DNA of 64,000 nt from Trichopria drosophilae (lineage: Eukaryota; Arthropoda; Insecta; Hymenoptera; Diapriidae). The notes under the pieces were generated by a model. The model saw only the letters and a list, made by a program, of their open reading frames with translations, ran no database searches and was not told the DNA's origin. The stretch covers positions 202,104,001-202,168,000 of the forward strand of contig CM059582.1 in the NCBI GenBank assembly GCA_030407085.1. The letters run 5' to 3'. Both the position numbers and the translations under genes were made by a program. Shown here one piece after another: positions 11,092 through 21,812 of this stretch (positions within the stretch are counted from its first letter, which is position 1; each line of letters starts with the position of its first letter).

Positions 11092-11441
11092 ATCGTCTGG
11101 TTATTTTATTAAGCGGTATACCAGTGTCTATGAAGTGCAGGATATCGGAATATTATTATGACTGTTAGTGAATATGTAAAAATGTTTTTTACTATTTATA
11201 TATATAATATATAACTATTCACGGTAAAATTTCTTTCGGTAATTTGTACCGAAAATTATTCTGCGAACGCTTGAGTGAAGACTTTTGTTGTGCGTTTTAT
11301 TAAGATTATTATGACAATTATAATTACATTTATTGAATACTCTTGTCAAACTCGAAAGGGTAAAATGATAACCTTGTAATCAATCCGTTCTAGTTAAATA
11401 CATTGGTTTATTATAATTTTATTGTGAAAAATTTCATACTC

Positions 11442-12207
11442 CACGCTTTTCGGGCCTGTGAATCGTCAAATTTCGAAAACATGTTTAAATTGCGAATCGT
11501 TGTGTGGGTATTTTTTGAACAAGTATATTTCACATTTTATTAGCTACATAACAAGTAATATTGCTACAGAAAAGAAATTCATGTAAAAACAAATTACATA
11601 ATCTTCCAATTATAACAAACGTTTACTAAGTCTGCAATTAGGAAATAATTACCAACAACTAAAGAAATATGAAATTAAATCACGGTTTACCTAACCTGTG
11701 AGTTTCGTTTCATGAATTCACAGTTTCTGTATTATTTGTAACCATTTTCTAGTTTGATTTTCAGAAAAGAAAAATTATCCAAAATTTATTGATAAAATGT
11801 GTAAGCACAGCCGAAAAAAGTCGTAATCCCATAACGTACCAATCTGCGGTAAAAAATAAATAACAATCGAATTTTAGAAATTCGAGCATCTAATTTTAAT
11901 GAATAAGAGTAAAAGATCCAAAAAATGATTCGTATTTCTTTTCAAAATGTGACGATATATTTCCACGCTCGACCTCTTCGTACCAATAATTTTTATTAGT
12001 TGTTCACTATAATTGAAGACTTGCGAAGAAGTTGTATGACATTCTATATCATCTGATCGATCCAATAAATCTAATTTCGTGATTGATTCCTTGTTTTTAT
12101 ATTTACTATAATACTGAAAGATATTCCATGCTCTGAAAGACTCTTCAGATGTGGACATTTCTTCCATATATATTATCATGAATGCTCTCGAATTATCGAG
12201 ATTTATT
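11442..12207. other. copy-A-specific insertion in the 3' flank
   Basis: Unit A reads 'AAAATTTCA' at about 11440 and resumes matching unit B at 'TTGCAACATCTGCG' (about 12208). In unit B these two points are adjacent (about 19588). So about 765 bases were inserted in A or deleted from B. I see no terminal inverted repeats or clear target-site duplication. Confidence 0.6.
11874..12179 (-). CDS. unrecognised 101-codon frame in the insertion
   Basis: An ATG-to-stop frame on the minus strand lies wholly inside the segment missing from unit B. Its composition is mixed and protein-like (for example 'STSEESFRAWNIFQYYSKYK' and 'HILKRNTNHFLDLLLLF') rather than low-complexity. I do not recognise it, and no paralogue is visible in the window. 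It may be a fragment of an inserted gene or element, or chance. Confidence 0.25.
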   Translation of the reverse strand: MIIYMEEMSTSEESFRAWNIFQYYSKYKNKESITKLDLLDRSDDIECHTTSSQVFNYSEQLIKIIGTKRSSVEIYRHILKRNTNHFLDLLLLFIKIRCSNF

Positions 12208-12400
12208 GCAACATCTGCGTTTTATGATATTTGACTATATGTTTATACATAACTGATCTGTTATTCCTAAAATCATTCTTACGGTATGACATTTTTCTTA
12301 CTGCAATTAGAAATAAAAAGAGAAAGTATATTACAAAATAAACTAGTTATTCCTGTTTTTCCATTTTCAAAATACAAAAAAAATCCATCAGATATACAGC

Positions 12401-13079
12401 AGCTTCTGAATAAATAACATTAGGGAGAGTCAAAATAGATATTTAAGGGACAAGGTGATGCCCTAAGCATGATGGTAATTCCTACATAAGATTATTTGGA
12501 AGAAATATCAGATATAAATTTTTATTTTTATGATACTTCAAGCGACGAGAAAATGGATTTACATGAGTTTAGATTCAGCTCTTTTCATCAGATTACGTAA
12601 AATTATACGTGTAATCAATCGTAAACTGGAACTACAATCTCCATTACTGAAATGGTGAAAAGTATTTTGAACTTCCTGACAATAAACTCTTGCTAACAGC
12701 CAAATAAAATATAAAATCAGCAAATATTCTTATACCGATTTATTTGAACTTTTCTCTTGAAGCGTGTTAAAAACTTACACCTTGCAAGGTACATGCAGCA
12801 ATGACAACAATCATGCAAAACATGATTTCGATGTCTATGAAAGAATAATTGCCTTCGTCACAAAGAGACTATTGGTCAAGTAATAAACTCCTAACTGGAT
12901 AACTGAAAGCATATGGTTGCTATGTAGGAAATGGGAAAAAAAAATTTGTATCCAAATGGCTTACAGTTGTGTCCCAGAAATTAGCTACAGAAAAAATATA
13001 TCAGCCAAATTGCATGCGCCATTTTTTATTTGAAACAACCGTCATCAGATTCTTAATCAGCGACTTCGAAAACACCCGA
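12401..13079. other. AT-rich spacer between duplicated units
   Basis: No gene or structured repeat is seen. Confidence 0.45.
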
Positions 13080-13215
13080 GTAACGAGTTTCAGATGAATC
13101 CAATAAGTTTCAATAAATACGTCCGCCATATTGGATTCGCCATTTTTAATTTTGAAAATCCGACATTAGATTCGAATTCAGCACCCCTCATAATGTCCCT
13201 TTATCCAGTTTTATG
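13080..13215. repeat. dispersed GCCATTTTTAATTTT repeat
   Basis: The phrases 'CCGCCATATTGGATTCGCC' and 'GATTCGAATTCAGCACCCC' identify another copy of the family seen at position 1 and at 59-60 kb. Confidence 0.6.
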
Positions 13216-13229
13216 AAAGTAATTGGAAG

Positions 13230-13560
13230 TTTTAACGTTTTTTAAAGTCAAAGAGCCTTATACAGTCTTTTTTTACGCTTGGGCGCCATTTTAACATTAG
13301 CCATTTTGAATTTCATAATGTGTAACCATGGATTTTGACTTAAAAATGGTTTCTTTGTGAAAAAAAAAACCGTTTTCATAAAATGTGTCGTAACTTTTTT
13401 TGAGTGAACAACTAAATTTGGACTTCTGAATCTGAAAGAGGAATCATTTTTACGTCGGATATGGTTTTTGAAAAATGTTTCAATTTTTTTTTTTTTTTCA
13501 TACAAAGTGAGTGCCGCCAACTTGTGGTACATTATGAGTCCTCTTGGTCCTTAATGGGTT
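13230..13560. mobile_element. TTAA-flanked MITE, CCCATTAA-terminus family
   Basis: The right end reads 'CTTAATGGG' followed by TTAA at 13558, with 'GAGTCCTCTTGGTCC' inside it. The left end is decayed but alignable ('AAAGTCAAAGAGCCTTATAC'). Members with clearer ends lie at 21057-21531 and 47922-48247. TTAA target sites and CCC termini suggest a piggyBac-type non-autonomous element. The minus-strand frame inside it (13248-13532) is not a gene. Confidence 0.5.
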
Positions 13561-13562
13561 AA

Positions 13563-15685
13563 TACAGTCTCTGATCTCGGTAAAAATAACCATTGTATGA
13601 TATGTTTTACAATATTCTCACTACACTTATATTGTAATTACAACTTTTCATCATTTATTATGATATATTACAATAATTTCTACATTTTTCTTTCATGGTT
13701 CCTGTTTACTTCGTTTTTATTGTAAATAAATTTCTTCTTTTTTAGTTCTGTGTACATAAGTTTCTGGACGTAGTTTGTCATTTAACATCTTGTATTTAGA
13801 AGTTCTCTTTAATAATTTTCATCCCGAATTAAGAAATCAGATACATTAAATTCAGCTCAGTTTCTCCACTAAACAGAATTTATTTAAATTTTTTAAACAT
13901 GCTTTTTTCTACTACTTTCAATCGTACTTTATCGATTCCCATCCAAAAATTACCAAAAACACTATTTACGCATAAATTTTGCAAATTTATATATAAATAC
14001 CATATGCTTCTTAGTTCTTTGTTTAATGTTTTGAGCAAATTGCTAAAAAGGGACTATGTATTCAAAAATTGTGTATAATTAAATATAGATATACCATTTC
14101 ATTAATTGTTCCCCGTTTTAGTAAAGAAAATTACGAAAATAAATAACATAAGAATTTATTTTTATTTGCATAATTTGTGCGCAAAAAGTCATGTTTTTTC
14201 ATTTTTTCGACGAGAATTGATAGAACATGCTTGAAAATATTAAAAAAGGTATCTTTGAATAATTAAAAAAAAATCGTTTTACGGGAGAAAATGACCTCAA
14301 GTAGAACGTACCTTCTTTTCTCACTTTGGGATTAAAAGGATTAAAAGACTTTAGATTATAGTGGCATCTATTCTAGTCTAGTGTATATCACAAATGTTTT
14401 ATTAAATCCAGTTTTCTCATGCTAAAAAGGGTATATTTAGATAGCTTTCATTAATAATCTGCACACGTGAAAGACACTAACCGTAAAGTTCAAGTCGAAT
14501 AAAGTTACGTAAACACCGTCAACACCGTATTCCACCGTACACTTGGTAATAAAATTTGCAAAATAATTTTCTTCTGAATTTGTTTCGACTCGAATCGACT
14601 GAAATTATGAGTTGATCTATGAAATTCTATTGATATTCTATAAATCCTCCACAATAGAAAGTATTTTGTAGTAATTTCAAGTTTTAAAACACATTATCTT
14701 ACAAACACATTTTAATTCCAAATAAAAATAAAAATTTTGTTTTATTATTCGCTAGTTATGTAAGCACTTCAAAATCAATGATTCGTTACTTGTTCAATTA
14801 ATTTTAATGTTACTGACTCAAAAATGTTGCTGACGTGAATTTAGTATTTTTATTAAAAATTAAATTTGCCACCGGATGTAAACCAAAAATCAATACCAAA
14901 AATTAGCGTCATTGGCGTTTCATGCTTAATCTCCATTCCTATTAAACTAGAAGAAAGAAAAGATTCTAAGCCATATTTAAACTTCAATCGAATTGAGTTT
15001 GTGCAATATTTACTTCTAAAACTAATGGCTCCTTTAGTACACCGGACGATTTTTGTCTATTCAAATATTATCAAGTTTAAAGGTTCAAAAAACTGATTTT
15101 TGGGCAATAAAATTTTTGAAAAAATCGTCGCCAGTCCTTCAAAAAACAATATGTTGTATAAATCCTGTTATTCAGACAACGTGATCAAGAATATATTTTG
15201 ACCATCATGGTTCCTTTTTTTAGGGTATTATCTTTATTAACAAACAATATAACATTATCAAAAAACCACTGTCATTTCCCATACGTTAATTTTGGTAGCA
15301 ATTATTAATTTTTTAAACATTTCTCGTTCATTTATTACAACTTCAGCGTTACTGGTGCACAGAATATCGCGTTTCCTCTCATAAAATATTATATATGGAA
15401 TAATAGATAGATAGATAGACACAATGAAACGATATTGAAACATCAATAAAAAACTCTTTTTTCGCTTTGTTAACTAACTGTAACTATATTGAATTTTATA
15501 ACGAATTTACCAGTCTATTGTATGCATATTGAAAAAGTCATGTACACACGTTTACCATGTTGTGGATCATGTGTGCTTTGATTCCTATTTATAATTTACT
15601 TCTTTCTATACTAGTAATACGTATATTAATAATTGGAGCCGCTAAATGTATACTTGGAAAAATTTTAGTGGCTCCTATTTTTATT
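13563..15685. other. AT-rich intergenic between duplicated units
   Basis: I see no recognisable gene. A 76-codon frame at 14866-15096 has fairly protein-like composition but no splice context or family resemblance. A short (GATA)4 run sits at 15403-15419. Confidence 0.4.
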
Positions 15686-16021
15686 TCGATATGCATTAAG
15701 AATTTACCAAAAGCAAAAACGTTTCATCGCAATACACAATACTTTGGAAGTATGAAGATTTTATGTAGTCAGTAAAAACAATTTCCGGTTTCAGAGTATC
15801 ACTGTACATAAACTGCGAAGAAAATGATTTAGATATTATTTAAATGTTTTTCGAATTCAAATTTAAATATTCGAGTATAGAAAAAAATCACCGATCGTCT
15901 TTTCTAACCTCGATATTCAATTTTTTAACATTTTACAAATTTGAAAGAAGCCACAATTTGACAGACGTTCAACGTTCATCTCGTGCAGTTCCAATAAAAA
16001 CTTATTTCGAAAAACGATAAA

Positions 16022-16166
16022 ATGCCGCGCGTTCAAGGAGAAACAAACATAACAACGACAGAAGATGTTGGTTTACAGAATTATATAAAAAATCCAAAAA
16101 AATTTGGAAAGAAGAAACATAGGCAACCCAACATCGAAAAATTAGCTGCTGATGCGACCACGACGG
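16022..16166 (+). CDS. copy B exon 1 (module I)
   Basis: ATG preceded by GATAAA; donor GTAAGA; 145 nt, one codon shorter than in copy A. It ends 'RQPNIEKLAADATTT' with one base of a split codon. The 330 bases upstream align to copy A. Confidence 0.65.
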
Positions 16167-19100
16167 GTAAGACAAAAAAGATTTTGAATTTTCCGATGAT
16201 TTTCAGAAAAAAAACCAAATTAATATTTAGTAAACCACAAGAATTCTTGGACTAATTTTAAGATCACAGAAACTTTTAAATGTAATCAATTTTCTTTAAA
16301 GAATTTAATTGATTTCTACACATTCTAATCAGTTTTACATTAGCTTTTCATTTTAACATTAATGCAATCGATTTTCAGTAGATGCCATGAAAAAAGCGTT
16401 GTCAGATATTCCAGCATCCAAATCTGTCAAAAAAACAAATGAATCAACGCCCATTCGAAGATCAGCAAGACTAAGCTTAGCTGCAGGAAAACAAGATACT
16501 GAAAGTACCCCCAGATCCAGTTCCACTGAAAAGTTCACTAATGCATCAACAGACCCGTAAATATTTATAAAAACTTATTTTTTTTTTCAAAACAGAATAT
16601 GGAAATTGTATTTTTTGTGACTTTTTACAAACAAATGTTATGTTACAGACAGGATAGTGACGTTAATAGTACGAGCAGCTCATGTTGGTCACCATTATTT
16701 CGTGAGCAACACTTATTTAAATCACCAGCAGTGAATCTGGATTCAATTTTGGAAGATGACGTAAATTTTGATGATTTCTCTGAAACAAACTCAACTCACG
16801 ATTTGAAAAACAATGGACATGAAAATTTAGAGATCCCGGATCAACATACAAATGTTTCTACGACCGATGGTGATCTGGTTGAAACTGATTCGCAGAACGG
16901 CTCAAACGTAAAGTATGAATTACAGGATGCTTTTTCGATGAAATAATTAAAATTTTACTTTAAATATTTATTTTATCTGGATATTAAGAGTTTAACGAAA
17001 GTAACGATTTTGGGTATATTTTTCCCTACTACAGAAATTCTCATGTTCCTTTATCGAACATATGATATTACGAGTTCAACAGGTTTAATTTAAAAATATA
17101 TTGATGTTCAATTTCGATTATTTGAACTGAATGGAAAAGGGAAAAATTGCATTTTTTACTTTGTTTGATAAAATCGTTAGTCACCATCGTATACTCAAAA
17201 TATGAAATTCATATTTTGGATTCTTTTGAGAAATTTCTTCAACATCTGTAGTGAAAAATATTTTTGTAGAATCATTTTGTACTTATTACAATAATTGTTT
17301 ATATTTTTATATCAATATCGATAAATTATTGTTCGATTATTTTCTTTAACAATTTACTTAACCTATAAATTAAAACATGAAAAATGTAATTTTCAGATCA
17401 TATGATCATAAATTGGATTTGCCCGAAAAACGTCAAAGATCTCGATTTTCGGAACCGCCACAATTAAAGCAACAAAAATTGTCACCGCCATCTGATAAAA
17501 TGCCGCAATTTGTTCAAACTGATCTTACAACAGCAATGAGAGAATCTATGTTAGATTATATAAAAAGCGACCTGAAAAAGATTGCAAAAAAGAGTAACAA
17601 GCAATCCAATTTCGAGGAAATAGCTATTGAAGCGAATACGACTGGTAAGTCTTCATAAGTATTTCGTTAGAATGATATTCAAACAAAACCAAATTAATAT
17701 TGCCAAATCTCAAAACAAGTTTTAAATTGACCGCAAGATGCATACAAATTTTAATTGGAAATATTAAAACTTCACTTTTAGTGGAGACATTGTATTCAGC
17801 ATTATCGGATATTGAAGCATCCAAATCTGTCATAAGAACAAAAGAATCATCGGGCCCTCGGAGGTCAGCAAGGCTAAGTTCAGCTGCAGGGAAACAAGAT
17901 GCAATGAGATCCTTCAGATCCCGCTCAGTTGAAAAGCTTAATGCTGCATCAACAGACACGTAAATCATTACAAAAACTTATAACGATTTGTTTAATTTTT
18001 TATTTAAAAAAGCAACAGCATATGGTAATTGTATTAACTTTTTGCAAACAAATGTTTTATTTCAGTCTGGATGATGACGCTAACAGTACGAGCAGCTCAT
18101 GTTGTTTACCAACATTTCAGGAGGGATGCTTACTGCATTCACTAACTGCGAATATGGATTACAAAAATGTTGATATTCGTTCAGAAACAAACTCAATTTA
18201 TTCAATTCAAGATTCGAAAAACGATGTACACGAAAATTTCGAGATAATGGACCAAGATGCTACTATTTCTACGACAGATGGTGATCTGGTTGATACCGAT
18301 TCGCAGAGCGTGCCAAATATTAAGTGAGAATTGCACGATTCATTTTTTTAAATTGAATGTTTAAAATATGTCTGGAATTTCGATTATTTTAAAAGAATTG
18401 CAATGGGATGAATTGAATTTATTTATTTTTGTATGGTTAAATCGTCAGTCACCGTTCTTGTGCAATGTAAACGGAAAATATCTAGGTAATATTCTGGGTG
18501 TTTTAGTGAAAAAACTTGCTCTATCATCTTCAATTTATTAAAATAATTGTTTATATTTTAATAGCAGTAAGTAACTATGCCAATAATGTTTTATGGATAA
18601 TTTATTAATTTTTGTTTAAAAGTAATTTTTTTAAACGTCACTAAACTAAAAACCTAAAATTTTGGTCTAAATATCGATAGAGTATTGTACGATTATTTTC
18701 GTCAACAATTTATTCAACCTGTTTATGAACATTCAACATTTTAAATATCAATAATGTCGCTTTCAGATTATATGATCATGAATCGGATCTACCTGAAAAA
18801 CGTCAAAGATCTGGTTTTTCAGAACCGCCACAGATTAAACAAAAAAAAATGTTGCCGCCATCTGTTAAAATGCCGCAAACAGAAATAAACACTCCTACGG
18901 CAGGAAATATAATAAACCACCGGACAAAATTTGAAAAAAAGAAGACGCAGCAACCCAACATTGAACAATTAAATTTAGCTGTAACAATTCAGAAAGGGAA
19001 CTCAGCTGAAAGGCTTGCTACATTAATCTCGTAAATCTTTATTAAAACTCGTAACGATTTTTATAATTCTTCAATTCCAAAAATGAAATAGAATATGGTA

Positions 19101-19275
19101 ATTGTTTATTTTGATTTTTCACAGACAAATATTTTATTTCAGACCTGCTTTCGAAAACATAACTTTAGCAGTAGCGAAGTTACCACGTCCCATACAAGCA
19201 ACTATTGAGGATAAGTTCGGCGACATAGTTGCAGAGGCTATACACGATATGCTTCAAGTGCTTTATGAATTATGA
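16022..19275 (+). CDS. modular RRSARLS gene, copy B (8 exons, intact)
   Basis: The protein family is not recognised. Exons 16022-16166, 16379-16556, 16649-16912, 17397-17644, 17782-17959, 18066-18323, 18767-19030 and 19143-19275 join to 1668 nt, an open frame of 555 codons plus TGA, with GT-AG at every junction. Residues 1-48 are module I; 49-107 module II with RRSARLS at 75-81; 108-195 module III; 196-278 I'; 279-337 II' with RRSARLS at 305-311; 338-423 III'; 424-511 fused I/II; 512-555 the conserved C-terminal segment. The protein is hydrophilic, alternating basic and acidic blocks, with no signal peptide or membrane span. The Arg-anchor motif suggests binding to the nucleosome acidic patch, and the C-terminus may mediate self-association; both are inference. 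The frame and all splice phases survive despite substitutions and in-frame indels relative to copy A, so this copy is probably functional. Upstream exons cannot be excluded. Confidence 0.8.
16379..16556 (+). CDS. copy B exon 2 (module II, RRSARLS)
   Basis: Acceptor ATTTTCAG, donor GTAAAT, 178 nt. It encodes 'DIPASKSVKKTNEST', then 'IRRSARLSLAAGKQD' and 'RSSSTEKFTNASTD'. It has no internal ATG in a favourable position and is easily missed as a simple ORF. Confidence 0.8.
16649..16912 (+). CDS. copy B exon 3 (module III, acidic)
   Basis: Acceptor GTTACAG, donor GTATGA, 264 nt. It encodes 'QDSDVNSTSSSCWSPLF' and 'STTDGDLVETDSQN'. The donor differs from copy A's GTAAGA. As a result the frame runs ten codons into the intron before a stop, which would matter only if the intron were retained. 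Confidence 0.75.
17397..17644 (+). CDS. copy B exon 4 (module I', long form)
   Basis: Acceptor ATTTTCAG, donor GTAAGT, 248 nt. It opens with 'YDHKLDLPEKRQRS' and includes the segment 'RFSEPPQLKQQKLSP', which copy A exon 4 lacks and the fused exon 7 retains in related form. It also carries 'SDKMPQ', the counterpart of the exon 1 start. Confidence 0.8.
17782..17959 (+). CDS. copy B exon 5 (module II', RRSARLS)
   Basis: Acceptor CTTTTAG, donor GTAAAT, 178 nt. It encodes 'DIEASKSVIRTKESS' and 'RRSARLSSAAGKQD', ending 'SVEKLNAASTD'. Unlike copy A, the acceptor AG is intact. The minus strand is also open across this exon (17624-17968), which I treat as a shadow. Confidence 0.8.
18066..18323 (+). 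CDS. copy B exon 6 (module III')
   Basis: Acceptor TATTTCAG, donor GTGAGA, 258 nt. It encodes 'LDDDANSTSSSCCLPTF' and 'ISTTDGDLVDTDSQS', and is homologous to exon 3 of the same gene. Confidence 0.8.
18767..19030 (+). CDS. copy B exon 7 (fused modules I and II)
   Basis: Acceptor CTTTCAG, donor GTAAAT, 264 nt. It opens 'YDHESDLPEKRQRS', contains 'KKKTQQPNIEQL' and ends 'SAERLATLIS'. It has the same fused architecture as copy A exon 7, so the fusion predates the gene duplication. Confidence 0.75.
19143..19275 (+). CDS. copy B exon 8 (C-terminal, BESS-like?)
   Basis: Acceptor TATTTCAG, 133 nt, stop TGA at 19273-19275. It begins 'PAFENITLAVAKLPRP' and ends 'MLQVLYEL'. Only two residues differ from copy A, less change than in any other exon. 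Confidence 0.75.
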
Positions 19276-19799
19276 ATCGTCTGGTTATTTTATTAAACAT
19301 TCTGCTAGTTTTTATCAAGTGCAGGATATCGGTATATTATTATGACTGTTAGTGAATATGTAAACATTTTTAACTATTCGTCGTTAATTTCAGCACATTT
19401 CGGTAATTTGCACCGAAAATTATTCCGCGAACTTTTGTGTGCGTTTTATTAATATTATTATGACAATTACAATTACAATTATTGAATACTCTTGTTAAAC
19501 CCGAAAGGGTAAAATTGTAACCTTTTGTAATCAATCTGTTCTAGTTAATTACATAGGTTTATTATAATTTTATTATGAAAATTTCATTGCAATATCTGCG
19601 TTTAATGATATTTGACTACATATTTTTGCATAACTAATCTTTATGATTCCTGAAGTCATTCTTACAGTGTGGTATTTTTCGTTCTGCAATTATAATTACG
19701 AAGAGAAAGTATATTACAAAATAAAGTAGTTATTCATACGTTTTTCCATTTTCAAAATAGAAAAATCCATTCGATCAAAAACGATAGTCAATATTTTTC

Positions 19800-20000
19800 T
19801 CATATCCCGAGCACAAAATGGTATTTTACTCTCTATATATCATGGGAGCAAAATAGTACTTTTTCGCCCTACGATGCAAAGAAAGTATATTGGTGAGAAA
19901 AATAAGTTTCTGACTCGCTGATTACGCTCTGGAGTCAAACTGACTCTCTCTGCAAACATATATTTTGCTCCCTAGTTGCGCAATGTGCTATTTACTCACA
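19800..20000. repeat. GGGAGCAAAATA / TATTTTGCTCCC repeat
   Basis: 'GGGAGCAAAATAGTAC' near 19849 and its inverse 'TATTTTGCTCCCTAG' near 19961 face each other. The right phrase with its tail 'CTGCG/TTGCG-AAT' recurs at 40423-40454. It is a small dispersed element with inverted parts, class unknown. Confidence 0.45.
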
Positions 20001-20569
20001 GTTTAAGAAGGTGATTGATGCATATTTACACAATCGAATCATAGTTTATTATTGAATGGAGCGTTCCACGACAGAATATGAAACAAAAAGGGTTTGCATC
20101 ATCTTTCTGCTGTCATTTTTTCAAAATATGTCTATAGTATTTCCACATACTTTTCGTGAACATTGTTTCAAATATCCATATAAAAAAGGCACACGCATCA
20201 TTTAATTCAGTATATAAATTGTCAGATATCTCGGAAGCGAATTGAGCAAAACGAGTCCGACGTCCTCATTTCTGTATTCCGCAAGTATTTCATCCTCCAG
20301 CATGAATTTAAGGAAACTGAATTATAAACCTAGGAAAGGATATATATATATTCTGGCGCGGTTTGAATCGCGGATTTTTATTTCTCGGTCGTGCAAGTAG
20401 AATCCTGTAATTATCAATTCTGAAGTTCGCGGTCGTTGGGTCGATATAATTTGAATTCGCGCCGTTTCCATAGGTACACGGGAGAAATCGTAACCCTGGG
20501 ATAGACGTAGCACGGAATTGATTCATAAAATCGTTTAGCGTTCGAGGACTTAAAATAGAATGTCGCTAC

Positions 20570-20850
20570 ATTCATGCAATTCCAATTCCGACTGCTTCAT
20601 TACACTTTCATGCGTCGTCGTCAGCAAGTGGCAAAGTTAGTTTCGACATTGCTACGCGGCCGGAGCTCGAAACCCCGAAGCCCCATAGTGCTCCCCCGAG
20701 GAAGTTTCCATAAAATTTTCATAAATTTGTCCTGTCGAGTTATCGCATTCCGCGGGACTTCCAGGTCGATACACGCCGATATACCGATACAACTCTCCCT
20801 CCTGCATCCTTCCAACTATGGCAACTTCTTTGTTGTCCTTTTTCAAATTC
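20570..20850. other. GC-richer island, no gene identified
   Basis: A CpG-containing block is open in three frames on both strands. The translations do not resemble a known family and no splice pair is convincing. It may be conserved non-coding DNA or an unrecognised exon. Confidence 0.3.
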
Positions 20851-21056
20851 GTCAAAAATGGAATTCAGACTTTTCCAGCCAATTGTCAAAACGAATGTGC
20901 ATTTTGGGATGCCACATTAGTAGGGTCCGTATGCCCAAAACGTCATTCCCTAGTCTGAAAAATGGGAGGTCTCATCATTTTTTTCTCCAATGAACTAGTC
21001 GATGGAAAATTCAAAAAGAACTATCAAGAAACTAGTGTTCAAAATGGACATTATCC

Positions 21057-21531
21057 TACTAACGCCTAAGAGGACACTTTCACGAAGATTTTCACCAAAA
21101 TTTTGCGATTTTGAAAATCAAGAAATGTGTTTTAAAAATTCTGAAAAAATTTGAGCGTATTCTCTGATCAATTCTAAGAACTTTTTGTTCAGCGACATTT
21201 TTTTCCGAAAGCCTATCATTTTGAAATAAAAAATTCAGGAGCTTTTCGGCGTTCTTTTCAACGATCAGTGATCTCCCTAACCGGTTCCGATGTGAAAATA
21301 AAAAATAAAAAATATTTGACAGTGAAAAAATCTGATTTTTTTTTTTGTGGAAATCCAATCATAACTTTTTTGGAATAGGCTGGATTGATTTTTTAACAGC
21401 AGATTCGGAAAAATTGATCAATTTTACGTCGAAAATGTTTTATCTAAAATTTTGTTAATTGGATTTTAATGTCAAGAAATATTCCGAAAATCTTGGTGAA
21501 ATTTGTATCCTCTTGGGCCGTAATGGGTTAA
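21057..21531. mobile_element. TTAA-flanked MITE, CCCATTAA-terminus family
   Basis: The right end 'GGCCGTAATGGG' abuts TTAA at 21528-21531. Reading inward, the reverse complement contains 'CCCAAGAGGATAC' and 'TTTCACCAAGATTTTC'. The left end at 21057 matches: 'GCCTAAGAGGACACTTTCAC' then 'GAAGATTTTC'. The terminal inverted repeats are about 40 bases. No transposase is present; the minus-strand frame at 21092-21358 is AT-rich shadow. Confidence 0.6.
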
Positions 21532-21684
21532 TCCCTATTTTGTTGGATGTCCTAGATCACGTTTCCGTTTCTAAAAAAAGTTTAATTTTTAAAAGTCGAT
21601 TTATTTTTAGGAGGAGGGCACTATACGTTTTTGTGTAACAAACGTAAATGGGAATATGCAACTAATATTTTTTCCGTCATTGCA

Positions 21685-21812
21685 GACGTAAAATAAATTT
21701 TTACGCCTCTTTTTGCGGGCCCTAGGGCGTAAAGTTACTCCCGTCAGCGATCGAGACGATTCTCGGGCACGTCGATCAATACCGGGCGTAAAATGAGACT
21801 TTACGCCCACCG
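21685..21812. repeat. GGGCGTAAA/TTTACGCCC hairpin cluster
   Basis: 'TTTTTACGCC', 'GGGCCCTAGGGCGTAAAG', 'GGGCGTAAAATGAG' and 'ACTTTACGCCC' lie within 110 bases. They form at least two potential hairpins. Single relics of the motif sit near 22635 and 26470. Confidence 0.6.

Larger units (their letters stand above)
7380..12400. repeat. segmental duplication, unit A
   Basis: This block is paralogous to 15690-19770, exon by exon and intron by intron. Shared sequence starts about 380 bases upstream of the ATG: 'AAAACGTTTCATCGCAATAC' is in both, at about 7440 and 15716. It continues through the gene into the 3' flank, with 'AGAAAGTATATTACAAAATA' at about 12320 and 19704. Unit A carries about 765 extra bases at 11442-12207. 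Because introns and flanks match as well as exons, this is a DNA-level tandem duplication, not retroposition. Confidence 0.9.
15690..19770. repeat. segmental duplication, unit B
   Basis: This is the partner of 7380-12400, in the same orientation, offset by about 8.2-8.3 kb. It is shorter mainly because it lacks the 765-base segment found in A's 3' flank and because of smaller intron indels. Introns have diverged visibly but remain alignable, so the duplication is not very recent. Confidence 0.9.

Noticed and set aside
14866..15096. 76-codon frame with mixed composition between the duplicated units
   Set aside because: No family resemblance, no convincing splice sites and no paralogue; kept only as a remark.
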